Below are positions 1 to 9,076 of a stretch of DNA of 64,000 nucleotides, one piece after another. The notes under the pieces are model-generated. The model was given only the letters and a program-made list of their open reading frames with translations. It was not told where the DNA came from and made no database searches. This stretch comes from Psychrobacillus sp044762655. GTDB taxonomy: Bacteria > Bacillota > Bacilli > Bacillales_A > Planococcaceae. The translations under genes were made by a program, and so were the position numbers. Every line of letters starts with the position of its first letter. Position 1 is the first letter of the stretch. The DNA lies in NCBI RefSeq assembly GCF_044762655.1, contig NZ_JBIWER010000003.1:62001-126000 (forward strand). Reading direction: 5' to 3'.

Positions 1-196
1 GTTCCATCTATTATTATAGACACTTCAAAAAGACAAAGAGAGAAAGAAAACTAACTACACTTGAATTTGTAATGTTTTTGTTAACGGAAGTGGCAATATT
101 TCTTTGTGCTAGTAGTTACTTTCTCCTTCTTTTGGATAGAGGTTAGATTTAACTTTTGCGATCGCTATTTCGCATCATCAACCTTTCTTGCAGTGC

Positions 197-352
197 AAGG
201 TGGTAACTCCAGCGAGAGGAGACAAATGAGATATCAAAGCAAAGGGTTAGTGACGGTATATCGATCATCGCTTCCCCGCGGTGGCAAACAGGATGTGGTT
301 ACAAAGGCGTGGCGATAGCATGGTGGCATTCTTAGCCTTTGTACCCCACCTG
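197..352 (+). repeat. Intergenic repeat, copy A of a two-copy family (possible structured RNA)
   Basis: This stretch shares several blocks in the same order with 29140-29259: GGTGGTAACTCC-like at the 5' end, CAGGATGT(T)GGTTA in the middle, and a closely matching block of about 30 bases starting TGGTGGCRTTCTTAGC and ending CCACCTG. AGGTGG at 198-203 can pair with CCACCT at 346-351, and a CTCC/GGAG hairpin follows the 5' strand. No convincing gene lies here; a 70-codon plus-strand reading frame across it has no ribosome site and is rejected. I do not recognise an RNA family. It could be a small RNA or a palindromic repeat. Confidence 0.5.
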
Positions 353-379
353 ATTTTATAGTCCCTATCTTTTAAAATA

Positions 380-410
380 AAAAAGGTAGAGCAAAATGCC
401 CTACCTTTTT
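380..410 (-). terminator. Terminator of the bkd operon
   Basis: AAAAAGGTAG and CTACCTTTTT form an inverted repeat just downstream of the bkdB stop, giving a hairpin followed by a U-run when read on the minus strand. Confidence 0.85.
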
Positions 411-419
411 CACGTTTTA

Positions 420-1724
420 TTAATAAACGGATGTATTTTCTTTTGTAATGTTCTCCAGTATTTCTTTCACACGTGCCAAGAAACGACCGGCAACTAAGCC
501 ATCTAGTACGCGGTGATCTAATGAAAGACATAAGTTTACCATATCACGTGCAGCGATCATTCCACCATCCATAATAACTGGACGTTTTACGATGGATTCT
601 ACTTGTAAAATAGCTGCTTGTGGATAGTTGATAATTCCCATAGACTGAACAGAACCAAAGGATCCTGTATTGTTTACAGTGAATGTACCACCTTGCATTT
701 CGTCTGACTTTAATTTACCAGAACGAACTTTTGCAGCAAGCTCGTTTACTTCACGACCGATACCTTTAATCGTCTTTTCGTCCGCATTTTTAATAACTGG
801 AACGTAAAGTGCATCTTCTGTCGCTACTGCGATGGAAATATTAATGTCTTTTTTCTGAACGATTTTGTCTCCAGCCCACATAGAATTCATCATCGGGAAT
901 TCTTTTAATGCTTGCGATACGGCTTTCACGAAGAAAGCAAAGTAAGTAACATTAAAGCCTTCTTTTTGTTTGAATTCGTTTTTAATCGAGTCACGGTATT
1001 GAACCATATTCGTTACATCTACTTCAATCATTGTCCATGCGTGAGGGGCTTCGTGTTTACTACGTAGCATATTTGCTGCAATTGCTTTACGAACACCGGT
1101 CACTGGAATTTCGATATCTCCAACTGCTACTGAAACATTCGTAGCTGCTGGTTTTGGAGCAGATGGTGCACTAGCAGCAGGTGTAGATAGTGCTGAAACA
1201 GCTTCCTGTTCCACTTTTGCTACCGGGATTTCTCCACTCTCAATAATCTTCAGTAAATCCTTACGAGTGATTCGTCCTTCGTTACCTGTACCGTCAACTA
1301 AAGAAAGATCGATTCCATGTTCTTGAGAGAGCTTTAACACGGCTGGTGAATAGCGAGCTTTGGCTCCTTTTTCACGTTCGACAGGTGCAGCGTGCTTTTG
1401 TACTTCCGTAGGTTTAACCGTTTCAGCAGTTGGCTCTTCAGGTGCAGCCTCTTTTACTTGAGCTACTTCCTCCGAAGCTCCACCTTCTGTTTCAATCGTA
1501 CAAACGATTTCTCCAACAGCAAGTGTGTCTCCTTCGTTTGCTATTAATTCCTTGATAATACCTGTAAAAGAAGAAGGAACTTCAGCAGTAACTTTGTCTG
1601 TGTTTACTTCAGCTAAAGCATCGTACTTATTTACATGATCGCCTGGTTTTACTAACCATTTTTCTATTGTACCCTCAGTTACACTTTCCCCTAACTGAGG
1701 CATTTTAATTTGTTCGATTGCCAT
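420..1724 (-). CDS. bkdB: Branched-chain alpha-keto acid dehydrogenase E2 (dihydrolipoyl transacylase)
   Basis: E2 core of the cytoplasmic branched-chain keto-acid dehydrogenase complex; it moves the acyl group from the E1 thiamine cofactor via lipoyl-lysine to CoA. The 434 residues show a lipoyl domain (about 1-78, lipoyl Lys44 in TDKVTAE), a Pro/Ala linker, an E3-binding domain (about 122-157) and the acyltransferase domain with DHRVLDG at 403-409 near the C terminus. It is the last gene of the bkd operon, 18 bp after bkdAB and followed by a terminator. It needs lipoylation, for which lipM in this window is a candidate supplier. A pyruvate or 2-oxoglutarate E2 is less likely given the Bkd-type neighbours. 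Confidence 0.95.
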   Translation of the reverse strand: MAIEQIKMPQLGESVTEGTIEKWLVKPGDHVNKYDALAEVNTDKVTAEVPSSFTGIIKELIANEGDTLAVGEIVCTIETEGGASEEVAQVKEAAPEEPTAETVKPTEVQKHAAPVEREKGAKARYSPAVLKLSQEHGIDLSLVDGTGNEGRITRKDLLKIIESGEIPVAKVEQEAVSALSTPAASAPSAPKPAATNVSVAVGDIEIPVTGVRKAIAANMLRSKHEAPHAWTMIEVDVTNMVQYRDSIKNEFKQKEGFNVTYFAFFVKAVSQALKEFPMMNSMWAGDKIVQKKDINISIAVATEDALYVPVIKNADEKTIKGIGREVNELAAKVRSGKLKSDEMQGGTFTVNNTGSFGSVQSMGIINYPQAAILQVESIVKRPVIMDGGMIAARDMVNLCLSLDHRVLDGLVAGRFLARVKEILENITKENTSVY

Positions 1725-1742
1725 TCGTTTTCCTCCTTCCTA

Positions 1743-2726
1743 TTAGTATTCTGCTAGCTCACGCATCGCTTTTTCGACTTTATCTGGATTGATCATGAAG
1801 AATTTTTCCATTGTTGGTGCATATGGCATAGCAGGAACATCAGGTCCAGCAAGACGTTTAATCGGTGCATCTAGGTCAAATAAGCAGTTTTCTGCAATGA
1901 TTGCAGCAACCTCTCCGATAATACTACCTTCTTTGTTGTCCTCAGTAACTAAAAGAACTTTACCTGTTTTAGATGCAGCTTCTATAATACCTTCTTTATC
2001 TAAAGGATAAATAGTGCGTAAATCTAGAATATGTGCAGAAATACCGTCTTTTTCTAGACGTTCTGCAGCTTGTAGCGCAAAATGGACAGCAAGACCGTAC
2101 GTAATAACCGTAATGTCTTCCCCTTCACGTTTCACATCTGCTTTGCCGATTTCAATTGTGTAGTCTTCATCAGGAACTTCACCTTTAATAAGACGATAAG
2201 CACGCTTATGCTCAAAGAACATAACAGGATCTTCATCGCGAATCGCTGCTTTTAGCAGTCCTTTAGCATCATACGGTGTAGAAGGAATAACAATTTTCAA
2301 ACCTGGTTGGTTAGCAAAAATTGCTTCTACAGATTGCGAGTGATAAAGTGCTCCGTGAATTCCTCCTCCAAATGGTGCGCGGAAAACAATTGGACAACTC
2401 CAATCATTGTTCGAACGGTAACGAATACGGGATGCTTCGGAAATAATTTGGTTTACCGCAGGCATGATAAAATCCGCAAACTGCATTTCTGCAATTGGGC
2501 GTAGTCCGTACATAGCAGCTCCTATTCCAACTCCAGCTATAGCAGATTCTGCAAGTGGTGTATCTAGCACGCGATACTCACCAAATTCATCATAGAGACC
2601 GTTTGTTGCTTTGAATACTCCACCTTTACGACCTACATCCTCCCCAAGGACGAAAACGCGTTCATCACGTGTCATCTCTTCTTTCATTGCAAGTGTGATT
2701 GCATCAATATAAGACATGATTGCCAT
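1743..2726 (-). CDS. bkdAB: Branched-chain alpha-keto acid dehydrogenase E1 beta subunit
   Basis: Beta subunit of the thiamine-diphosphate-dependent E1 enzyme that decarboxylates the keto acids of valine, leucine and isoleucine, supplying primers for branched-chain fatty acids. At 327 residues it is full length for E1 beta, with the family start SYIDAITLAMKEEM, the LGEDVGRKGGVFKAT motif and a C-terminal transketolase domain (RLAGPDVPAMPYA). It abuts bkdAA, sharing one base between stop and start, so the two subunits are probably translationally coupled. Confidence 0.95.
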   Translation of the reverse strand: MAIMSYIDAITLAMKEEMTRDERVFVLGEDVGRKGGVFKATNGLYDEFGEYRVLDTPLAESAIAGVGIGAAMYGLRPIAEMQFADFIMPAVNQIISEASRIRYRSNNDWSCPIVFRAPFGGGIHGALYHSQSVEAIFANQPGLKIVIPSTPYDAKGLLKAAIRDEDPVMFFEHKRAYRLIKGEVPDEDYTIEIGKADVKREGEDITVITYGLAVHFALQAAERLEKDGISAHILDLRTIYPLDKEGIIEAASKTGKVLLVTEDNKEGSIIGEVAAIIAENCLFDLDAPIKRLAGPDVPAMPYAPTMEKFFMINPDKVEKAMRELAEY

Positions 2727-3736
2727 TATGCGTTCCCCCCGTCTTTTTCAGCATACACATGCAGCAATGCATCTTCTGGAGCCGCATAAGGAGCAGTTTC
2801 TGCATAGTCAGTAGCTTCGTTTACTTCTTTCATAATTCGATCATTTATCTCTTTTTCTAAACCTATTGGTAATATATCTAAGTCACGCAAATATTTTGCG
2901 AATGTAATAAGCGGATCTAATGCTTTTCCTTCCGCAATATCCTCTGCCGTACGGTATTGTCTGTCATCGTCATCAGAGGAATGGGCAGTCAAACGATATG
3001 TCACAGCTTCTATTAAGCTTGGGCCTTCACCATTACGCGCACGATCGGCAGCTTCTTTTACTACACGGTAAACCTCGATTGGGTCTTTCCCGTCTACCGT
3101 CACTCCAGGCATACCATAACTGGAAGCACGATCGGCAACCGTTTTACTTGCAACCTGACGCTCAAAAGGTACAGAAATAGCATAGTTATTGTTTTCCACC
3201 ATTGTAATACATGGTAATTGGTGAACACCTGCAAAGTTTAGACCTTCATGGAAATCCCCTTGGTTAGAGGACCCTTCTCCAAGCGTTACAAATGTAATAA
3301 AATCTTTCTTCTCAATTTTTGCAGCTAAAGCTACTCCCACAGCATGTGGTAACTGAGTTGTAACAGGCGAAGAGCCAGTTAGAATTCTATTTTTCTTTTG
3401 ACCAAAATGTCCTGGCATTTGACGACCACCCGAGTTTGGATCTTCTGCTTTTGCAAAAGCAGATAGCATTAAATCTCTAGCAGTCATTCCGAAATGTAAA
3501 ACAACGCCCATATCACGATAATAAGGAGCAATATAATCTTTTTTGTTATCAAGTGCAAAAGCTGCTCCTACTTGCGCGGCTTCTTGACCTTGACAAGAAA
3601 TAACGAAAGGAATTTTCCCTGCGCGGTTTAGTAACCACATACGTTCATCGATACGGCGTGCCATTAGCATCGTTTCAAACATTGTTAACACATCTTCATT
3701 TGTTAAACCTAATTCAGCATGACGATTTGTTGTCAT
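2726..3736 (-). CDS. bkdAA: Branched-chain alpha-keto acid dehydrogenase E1 alpha subunit
   Basis: Alpha subunit of E1; it carries the thiamine diphosphate site. The cofactor motif is visible as TLGEGSSNQGDFHEGLNFA followed by VENNNYAIS, and the phosphorylation-loop-like region SSDDDDRQYR is present. I place the start at the ATG at 3736 (MTTNRHAELG), which has a strong AAGGGGAGA ribosome site; a longer frame reaching 3787 lacks one. The protein is then 336 residues, normal for the family. It lies between lpdV and bkdAB. Confidence 0.94.
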   Translation of the reverse strand: MTTNRHAELGLTNEDVLTMFETMLMARRIDERMWLLNRAGKIPFVISCQGQEAAQVGAAFALDNKKDYIAPYYRDMGVVLHFGMTARDLMLSAFAKAEDPNSGGRQMPGHFGQKKNRILTGSSPVTTQLPHAVGVALAAKIEKKDFITFVTLGEGSSNQGDFHEGLNFAGVHQLPCITMVENNNYAISVPFERQVASKTVADRASSYGMPGVTVDGKDPIEVYRVVKEAADRARNGEGPSLIEAVTYRLTAHSSDDDDRQYRTAEDIAEGKALDPLITFAKYLRDLDILPIGLEKEINDRIMKEVNEATDYAETAPYAAPEDALLHVYAEKDGGNA

Positions 3737-3808
3737 TAAGATCTCCCCTTCTATTAATAGGCAATCAAATTGCTTCCTACTCGACATTTTTCTAGCTCCT
3801 GCGCATTT

Positions 3809-5239
3809 CTACATGTGTATAGCCTTACCATCTACAGCGAGTGCTGCTTCTCCCATCACTTCACTAAGTGTTGGGTGTGGGTGGATCGTATGTGCAATTT
3901 CCCAAGGTGTTGCGTCTAGAACCATTGCTAACCCAGCTTCTGAAATCATATCAGTTACATGTGGTCCAATCATATGAACCCCTAAAATATCGTTTGTCTT
4001 TTTGTCTGCAACAATTTTCACAAAACCATCTGTTTCGCCGTAAACTAGTGCTTTACCAATCGCTTTAAATGAGAATTTACCAACCTTCACATCATAATCT
4101 TGATCTTTTGCTTGCTGTTCCGTTATCCCAACGCTTGAGGCTTCAGGATTCGAATAGATACAACGGGAAACTAATGTGTAGTCAATTGGGGAAATATCAT
4201 TACCCGCAATATGTTCGATTGCGGTAATTCCTTCATGACTTGCCACATGAGCTAGCTGAAGTCCGCCAATGACATCTCCAATTGCATATATATGAGATTC
4301 TTTCGTTTGGAATGTTTCGGAGACTTGGATAAATCCTTTTTCTACAACGATATCAGTATTTTCAATGCCAATGCCTTCAACATTTGCTTGTCTGCCGACT
4401 GATACTAACATTTTTTCGGCTGCAAAGATTTTCGTTTCACCATTTATTTCAGCAGAAATTTTCACTTCATTTTCTTTTGTTTCGAGAGTTTCTGGCAATA
4501 CTTTTGCACTTGTGACAAATGTTATTCCTTTTTTGGTTAACAGTTTTTGCATTTCTTTCGAGATATCCTGATCTTCTGTCGGTATAATACGATCTGCATA
4601 CTCGACCACTGTTACCTCTACTCCAAAATCGTTTAGCATCGATGCCCATTCAATGCCAATAACTCCGCCACCTACGATTAAAATAGATTTTGGTAGTTCG
4701 GTCATTGCTAGAGCTTCATCTGAACTCATAACAAACTGTCCGTCAAACGTTAATCCAGGTAATGTGCGTGGTCTGGAGCCAGTAGCGATTACTACATTTT
4801 TAGGTATAAGCATTTCATTTTCTTCACCATTATTCATCTCTACAGATATAGTTCCTCCTGGAGACGGTGAAAAGATAGAAGGCCCTAACATTCTTCCAGT
4901 ACCTTCATATACATCAATTTTCCCTTTTTTCATCAAGCCTTGCACACCTTGATGTAATTGGTTAACGATCGATTCTTTGCGTGCCTGTACACGACTAAAA
5001 TCTAGTGTTACCTCTCCTGTTTCTACACCGAAGTCTGCCGCATGATTTTTAGTCGTGGCATATACTTCTGCACTGCGTAGTAAAGCTTTGCTCGGAATAC
5101 ATCCTTTATGTAAGCAAGTCCCACCTAAATCTCCTTTTTCAATGATTGCTGTTTTTAATCCAAGTTGAGCGGAACGTATAGCAGCCACATATCCACCGGT
5201 ACCGCCACCTATAATTACTACATCATAATTTTTTGACAA
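3809..5239 (-). CDS. lpdV: Dihydrolipoyl dehydrogenase (E3) of the branched-chain complex
   Basis: FAD flavoprotein that reoxidises the dihydrolipoyl group of BkdB with NAD+. It shows the FAD GxGxxG motif (IGGGTGGYVAA), the redox-active cysteine pair in GGTCLHKGCIPSK, a second NAD-binding GGGVIGIEWA, and the C-terminal catalytic HPHPTLSE. The start chosen is TTG at 5239 (LSKNYDVV), nine bases after AAGGAG; an in-frame ATG at 5248 abuts that ribosome site directly and TTG at 5257 lies upstream of it. Position inside the bkd operon assigns it to this complex rather than to pyruvate dehydrogenase. Confidence 0.93.
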   Translation of the reverse strand: MSKNYDVVIIGGGTGGYVAAIRSAQLGLKTAIIEKGDLGGTCLHKGCIPSKALLRSAEVYATTKNHAADFGVETGEVTLDFSRVQARKESIVNQLHQGVQGLMKKGKIDVYEGTGRMLGPSIFSPSPGGTISVEMNNGEENEMLIPKNVVIATGSRPRTLPGLTFDGQFVMSSDEALAMTELPKSILIVGGGVIGIEWASMLNDFGVEVTVVEYADRIIPTEDQDISKEMQKLLTKKGITFVTSAKVLPETLETKENEVKISAEINGETKIFAAEKMLVSVGRQANVEGIGIENTDIVVEKGFIQVSETFQTKESHIYAIGDVIGGLQLAHVASHEGITAIEHIAGNDISPIDYTLVSRCIYSNPEASSVGITEQQAKDQDYDVKVGKFSFKAIGKALVYGETDGFVKIVADKKTNDILGVHMIGPHVTDMISEAGLAMVLDATPWEIAHTIHPHPTLSEVMGEAALAVDGKAIHM

Positions 5240-5333
5240 CTTACCCATCTCCTTCAATTTTCATCTAAGAAGGCCGCTTTACTATAAAAGAAAGACGGCC
5301 ACTTTAGTTTAATAGATGAAATTAGTTGTACTC

Positions 5334-6428
5334 TTAACGTCCGTTTAAGATATGCTTGCCATTTTGTAGGAATTGACTACGAGATTTACTTACTCGTGCA
5401 ATACGTTCCTCTGCCAAACGGTCAGCAGCAACATATGATGGAATGCCATCTCGTTTCGAAATTTCAAAAATACGTTCAATTTTATCGTAAATAGTCGCAA
5501 CGCGTTTCATCGCGCGTTCTGCATTGTATCCATATAATTCGTCGGCTACATTAATAACTCCACCTGAGTTAATAACATAATCTGGTGCATAGACAAGACC
5601 CATTTCATGGATTAAGTCTCCGTGTGCTGTATCACGTAATTGGTTATTTGCTGAACCAGCAATTACTTTTGCTTTTAGTTGTGGAATTGTGTTGTCATTG
5701 ATAATTGCACCTAAAGCACATGGAGCAAAAATATCAGCTTCTACCGAGTAAATATCGTTTACATCTACTTGAACTGCTCCAAAAGCATTTATTGCACGGT
5801 CAACCGAAGCTTGGTTAATATCTGCGACGATTAGTTTTGCGCCTTCTTTGTGTAAATATTCGCAAAGTGTGTATGCAACATTACCTACACCTTGTACTGC
5901 TACTGTTTTACCTTCTAAAGAATCAGATCCAAATGCTTCTTTAGCAGCTGCTTTCATCCCTACGTAAACTCCGTAAGCTGTAACCGGTGATGGATTACCT
6001 GAAGAACCAAACGCTTCTGAAATACCAGTTACATAATTCGTTTCTTCATGGATTAAATCCATGTCTGCAACGGTTGTTCCAACATCCTCTGCAGTAATAT
6101 AACGACCATTTAACCCTTGGATGAAACGACCAAAAGCACGGAACATTTCTTCATTTTTATCCTTTAATGGATCTCCAATTATTACGGTTTTACCACCACC
6201 AAGGTTTAGACCAGCTGCGGCATTTTTATAAGTCATACCTTTTGCAAGACGCAATGCATCCTCAATTGCTTCTTCTTCAGTTGCGTAGTTCCACATACGA
6301 GTCCCCCCAAGTGCTGGACCTAAAGTTGTATCGTGAATTGCTATTATTGCTTTTAATCCTGAAGTTTTGTCTTGGCAAAAAACTAATTGCTCGTAATCGT
6401 AAGTTTCCATATATTTAAAGATTTCCAT
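5334..6428 (-). CDS. bcd: Leucine (branched-chain amino acid) dehydrogenase
   Basis: NAD-dependent oxidative deaminase converting Leu, Val and Ile to the keto acids used by the Bkd complex. The 364 residues equal the usual length. Motifs include the substrate-binding GLNLGGGKTVI with catalytic lysine in GMTYKNAAAGL, and the NAD site VQGVGNVAYTLC. It is the first enzyme gene after bkdR. In B. subtilis ptb precedes it and buk follows it; neither is present here. Confidence 0.95.
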   Translation of the reverse strand: MEIFKYMETYDYEQLVFCQDKTSGLKAIIAIHDTTLGPALGGTRMWNYATEEEAIEDALRLAKGMTYKNAAAGLNLGGGKTVIIGDPLKDKNEEMFRAFGRFIQGLNGRYITAEDVGTTVADMDLIHEETNYVTGISEAFGSSGNPSPVTAYGVYVGMKAAAKEAFGSDSLEGKTVAVQGVGNVAYTLCEYLHKEGAKLIVADINQASVDRAINAFGAVQVDVNDIYSVEADIFAPCALGAIINDNTIPQLKAKVIAGSANNQLRDTAHGDLIHEMGLVYAPDYVINSGGVINVADELYGYNAERAMKRVATIYDKIERIFEISKRDGIPSYVAADRLAEERIARVSKSRSQFLQNGKHILNGR

Positions 6429-6501
6429 GTGTAGTTCCTCCTAGTAGTTAAATGGGCCAGACTTATCTATTCAATACCCCTATTGTTTGAAGTGCTCCCA
6501 T

Positions 6502-8523
6502 TTATGCTAAATGATATTTTTCTAATTTGTAATATAATGTGCGAAGCGAAATGTTAAGCTGTTTGGCAGTTCGTGATTTGTTTCCCCCAGAAACCTTTAA
6601 AGCCTGTGCCAGCACTTTCTTTTCCATTTCATCCATTTGTTCTGCTAGCGTGCCAAGTGAAATTTCTCCGGTGTCTTCACTTGGCAATACGAGCATTGAC
6701 TTCGGTAGATGATGCTCTTCTACTATTCGATCATTTGGCTGTAAAAAAATCATGGAACGACTGATGACATTCTCCAGTTCTCTCACATTCCCTGGCCAAT
6801 CATATAGTAGTAAGCTGTTCATCGCTTCTTCTGAAAAGCCTTCAATATTTCGACCAAATTCTTGGTTCAATCGCACAAGTAAATGCTCAGCAATTGCCGG
6901 AATATCCTGCTTACGATTGCGTAAGGAAGGTATATGTATCGGCATTCGATTCAATTGATAATAAAAATCTTCTCGAAACGTACCTTCTCGCATTGCTTTT
7001 TCCAGGTTCAAGCTACTGGACGCGATAATACGAACATCTACAGGGATAGCTGTCGACCCGTCAACACGAATAATCGAGTTTTCTCTCAGAACACGTAATA
7101 GCTTTGCCTGTGTTTTTTTCGAAAGCTCCCCAACTTCGTCCAAGAAAATAGTTCCATGTGTTGCCTGCTCGAAAATCCCAGACTGGATAAATCCGTCCTT
7201 TTCCGATCCAAACAGTTCTGCTTCTAACAATTGCTCTTCCATTGAGCTGCAGTTTACACGAAGAAACGGATGACGCGATCGATTACTTTCACAGTGTATA
7301 GCAAGGGCAAATAAGTCTTTCCCAGCACCGACCTCTCCCCTTAAGAGAACTGTTACTGGAACGCTTGCTGCTAGCCTCGCTTGCTCAATGGTGAAATTTA
7401 TTTCGTTTGATGTGCCAACAATATCTTCGAAGCTGTAAGTTGCGCCTAATGTTCTGATAAGCGTGCGTGCATGATCTAATTCTCGCATCAATCCTCGCAT
7501 CTCGGTCATATCGTGAATCACACCCACACTACCTTTTAGTTGTTGATTTACGATGATAGGCGCGACATTAACGATCACATCTTTTTTTTGTTTTCCTACT
7601 CGCAGATTAACACCACGGATCGGTTTACGTGTTTGCAACACTTTTAAGTGGATACTTTCCCCTTCCGAAATATCCGCTGTTGCTGGTTGCCCTATTACTT
7701 CTTCTTCACTAAATCCAGTTATTCTCGTGTAGGCTGGGTTTATAAGAATACCCTTCCCTTCTTCATCAACAACGGAAATAGCATCATCGCTTGAATGGAT
7801 AATAGCCTCTAACATTTTTTGAATTTCTGTTAAATTTGTAATTTCTTCAGCTAGTCGAACTACTTCGGAAATATCCATGAAAACTGCAAATGCACCAACG
7901 GATTTTCCTTCTTCATTAATCATCGGATAGCGCGAGGTGACAATTTTGGTACCGCTTTCAAGAATAAGTTCTTTGTTTAGTTCGACACGTCCGGTATCGA
8001 ACACTCTTGTTAATTCACTTGTAGCGATTACTTCATGCACATGTTTTCCAATGGCATCTTGCCTAGCTATTTGAGTCATTTTTTCTGCACTATTATTGAA
8101 AAGATTAACGATACCTTGATCATCAATTCCAATCATACCTTCTTCAATCGAATCAAAGATTAACTCCTGCATCATCGTTTTGTGATCAATAATGTGTATA
8201 TACTTATTTTTCTCTTCTAAAAGTGAAACAATTAAGTTAGCAATCTCGCCCGGTATTAATACCACAGTGGCAGGTCTATTTGCAAGAAGCTCATGAAATA
8301 CCTCTTTGTCTCCTGTAACATCAATGATGATCTGAATATCATCATGTAGGAGAGGTTTCCACTCTTTATACGTAGGAATATTTAACTCTTTTGCAAGTTT
8401 TAACCCGGGGGCTTTTTCATCAATGTCACAAATAGCTTTTACCTGCAGGTAATCAGCCTGTTGTATCAATTTCAAAAGTGCATATCCTCCATTACCAGCG
8501 CCTACTATAATTATATTTTGCAA
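6502..8523 (-). CDS. bkdR: Sigma-54-dependent transcriptional activator of the bkd operon
   Basis: Enhancer-binding protein of the BkdR/RocR type. The N terminus carries a Rossmann-like GAGNGGYALL segment, then two PAS-like domains (about 120-330), a sigma-54 AAA+ domain with Walker A GEVGAGKD and the GESF-like loop region, and a C-terminal Fis-type HTH (GGNKSRTAKQLNISLRTLYYKL). GEVGAGKD deviates from the usual GETGTGKE/GEVGTGKE. The start is set at TTG 8523 (LQNIIIVGAG) after GGGGGTG; ATG at 8541 has no ribosome site. It is 74 bp upstream of bcd in the same direction. I could not find a clear -24/-12 promoter before bcd. Confidence 0.9.
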   Translation of the reverse strand: MQNIIIVGAGNGGYALLKLIQQADYLQVKAICDIDEKAPGLKLAKELNIPTYKEWKPLLHDDIQIIIDVTGDKEVFHELLANRPATVVLIPGEIANLIVSLLEEKNKYIHIIDHKTMMQELIFDSIEEGMIGIDDQGIVNLFNNSAEKMTQIARQDAIGKHVHEVIATSELTRVFDTGRVELNKELILESGTKIVTSRYPMINEEGKSVGAFAVFMDISEVVRLAEEITNLTEIQKMLEAIIHSSDDAISVVDEEGKGILINPAYTRITGFSEEEVIGQPATADISEGESIHLKVLQTRKPIRGVNLRVGKQKKDVIVNVAPIIVNQQLKGSVGVIHDMTEMRGLMRELDHARTLIRTLGATYSFEDIVGTSNEINFTIEQARLAASVPVTVLLRGEVGAGKDLFALAIHCESNRSRHPFLRVNCSSMEEQLLEAELFGSEKDGFIQSGIFEQATHGTIFLDEVGELSKKTQAKLLRVLRENSIIRVDGSTAIPVDVRIIASSSLNLEKAMREGTFREDFYYQLNRMPIHIPSLRNRKQDIPAIAEHLLVRLNQEFGRNIEGFSEEAMNSLLLYDWPGNVRELENVISRSMIFLQPNDRIVEEHHLPKSMLVLPSEDTGEISLGTLAEQMDEMEKKVLAQALKVSGGNKSRTAKQLNISLRTLYYKLEKYHLA

Positions 8524-8595
8524 GAATATGCACACCCCCATTAATCATCTGCAACTTATTGCACTTCTCATTTATCATAACGCAAGTTTCATTCG

Positions 8596-8623
8596 TTGAC
8601 AATCATCTTGTTGATAGTAAAAT
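8596..8623 (+). promoter_or_regulatory. Sigma-A promoter of the DUF2627 gene
   Basis: TTGACA at 8596-8601 and TAAAAT at 8618-8623 are separated by 16 bp, 28 bp before the start codon of the plus-strand gene. Confidence 0.7.
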
Positions 8624-8651
8624 TAAATTAGTCAGAACAGGAGTGAAAAAA

Positions 8652-8903
8652 ATGGCTCGTTTAGCGGCTTTAATCGTGTTATTAATTCCTGGAATTTTAG
8701 CAGCATTTGGAATTAAATTAATGAGAGATACGTTTTTCGGATTGCAAATCCTCCCAATTGGTGGTTTGGCCATCCAATTTATAAGCGGTTTAATATTTAC
8801 GGTTTTAGGCTTAGGCTTCTTTGCAGGATTCTTATTGAATCGCGATCGTAAAAATGGAAAAGTAGCTCCACGATTTCAAAAGAAAAAAGACGTAGACTTA
8901 TAA
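8652..8903 (+). CDS. DUF2627 family small membrane protein (YqzF-like)
   Basis: An 83-residue protein with two hydrophobic segments (about 3-20 and 37-62) and a basic C-terminal tail (RDRKNGKVAPRFQKKK). It resembles the YqzF/DUF2627 family, which sits between spo0A-region genes and bkd in Bacillus. Function is unknown. The start ATG at 8652 follows AGGAGTG; a longer frame upstream to 8559 would run through the promoter and is rejected. It is divergent from bkdR. Confidence 0.8.
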   Translation: MARLAALIVLLIPGILAAFGIKLMRDTFFGLQILPIGGLAIQFISGLIFTVLGLGFFAGFLLNRDRKNGKVAPRFQKKKDVDL

Positions 8904-8920
8904 CAGTCAGCGTCTTTTTT
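8884..8920 (+). terminator. Terminator at the end of the DUF2627 gene
   Basis: AAAAGACG (8885-8892) pairs with CGTCTTTT (8911-8918), followed by T residues; the 5' arm lies inside the last codons of the gene. Confidence 0.7.
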
Positions 8921-8927
8921 GTTTCCG

Positions 8928-9076
8928 TCCAGACTCCAGCGCCTAGCCCTTCGAGTCGCTTCAGACTTGCGAATAAAGGTAAAGAGCACCTTTATTGCAA
9001 TTCTTCCAGCGCTTGCTCCTGCGCAAAGCTCGTCGCAGAAGAACGTTGTCAGGGCTATCATAGGCGCTTGCGCATT
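8928..9076. repeat. Dispersed repeat family 1, full copy
   Basis: This element begins CCAGACTCCAGCGCCTAGCC and ends near GGGCTATCATAGGCGCTTGC, giving imperfect terminal inverted repeats (GCGCCTA/TAGGCGC). Inside is a hairpin AATAAAGGT...ACCTTTATT. Related copies lie at 11643-11757 and 21409-21470. Its right end overlaps the last codons of the phosphodiesterase gene, supplying residues RKRL and the stop. Confidence 0.7.

Noticed and set aside
106..318. A 70-codon plus-strand frame
   Set aside because: It crosses the 197-352 repeat, lacks a ribosome site and shows no protein-like conservation.
6429..6501. Sigma-54 promoter before bcd
   Set aside because: No GG-N10-GC arrangement of the -24/-12 type is present in this gap.
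8524..8600. Sigma-54-like TTGCA element upstream of bkdR
   Set aside because: The TTGCA has no TGGCAC-like partner at the required distance.
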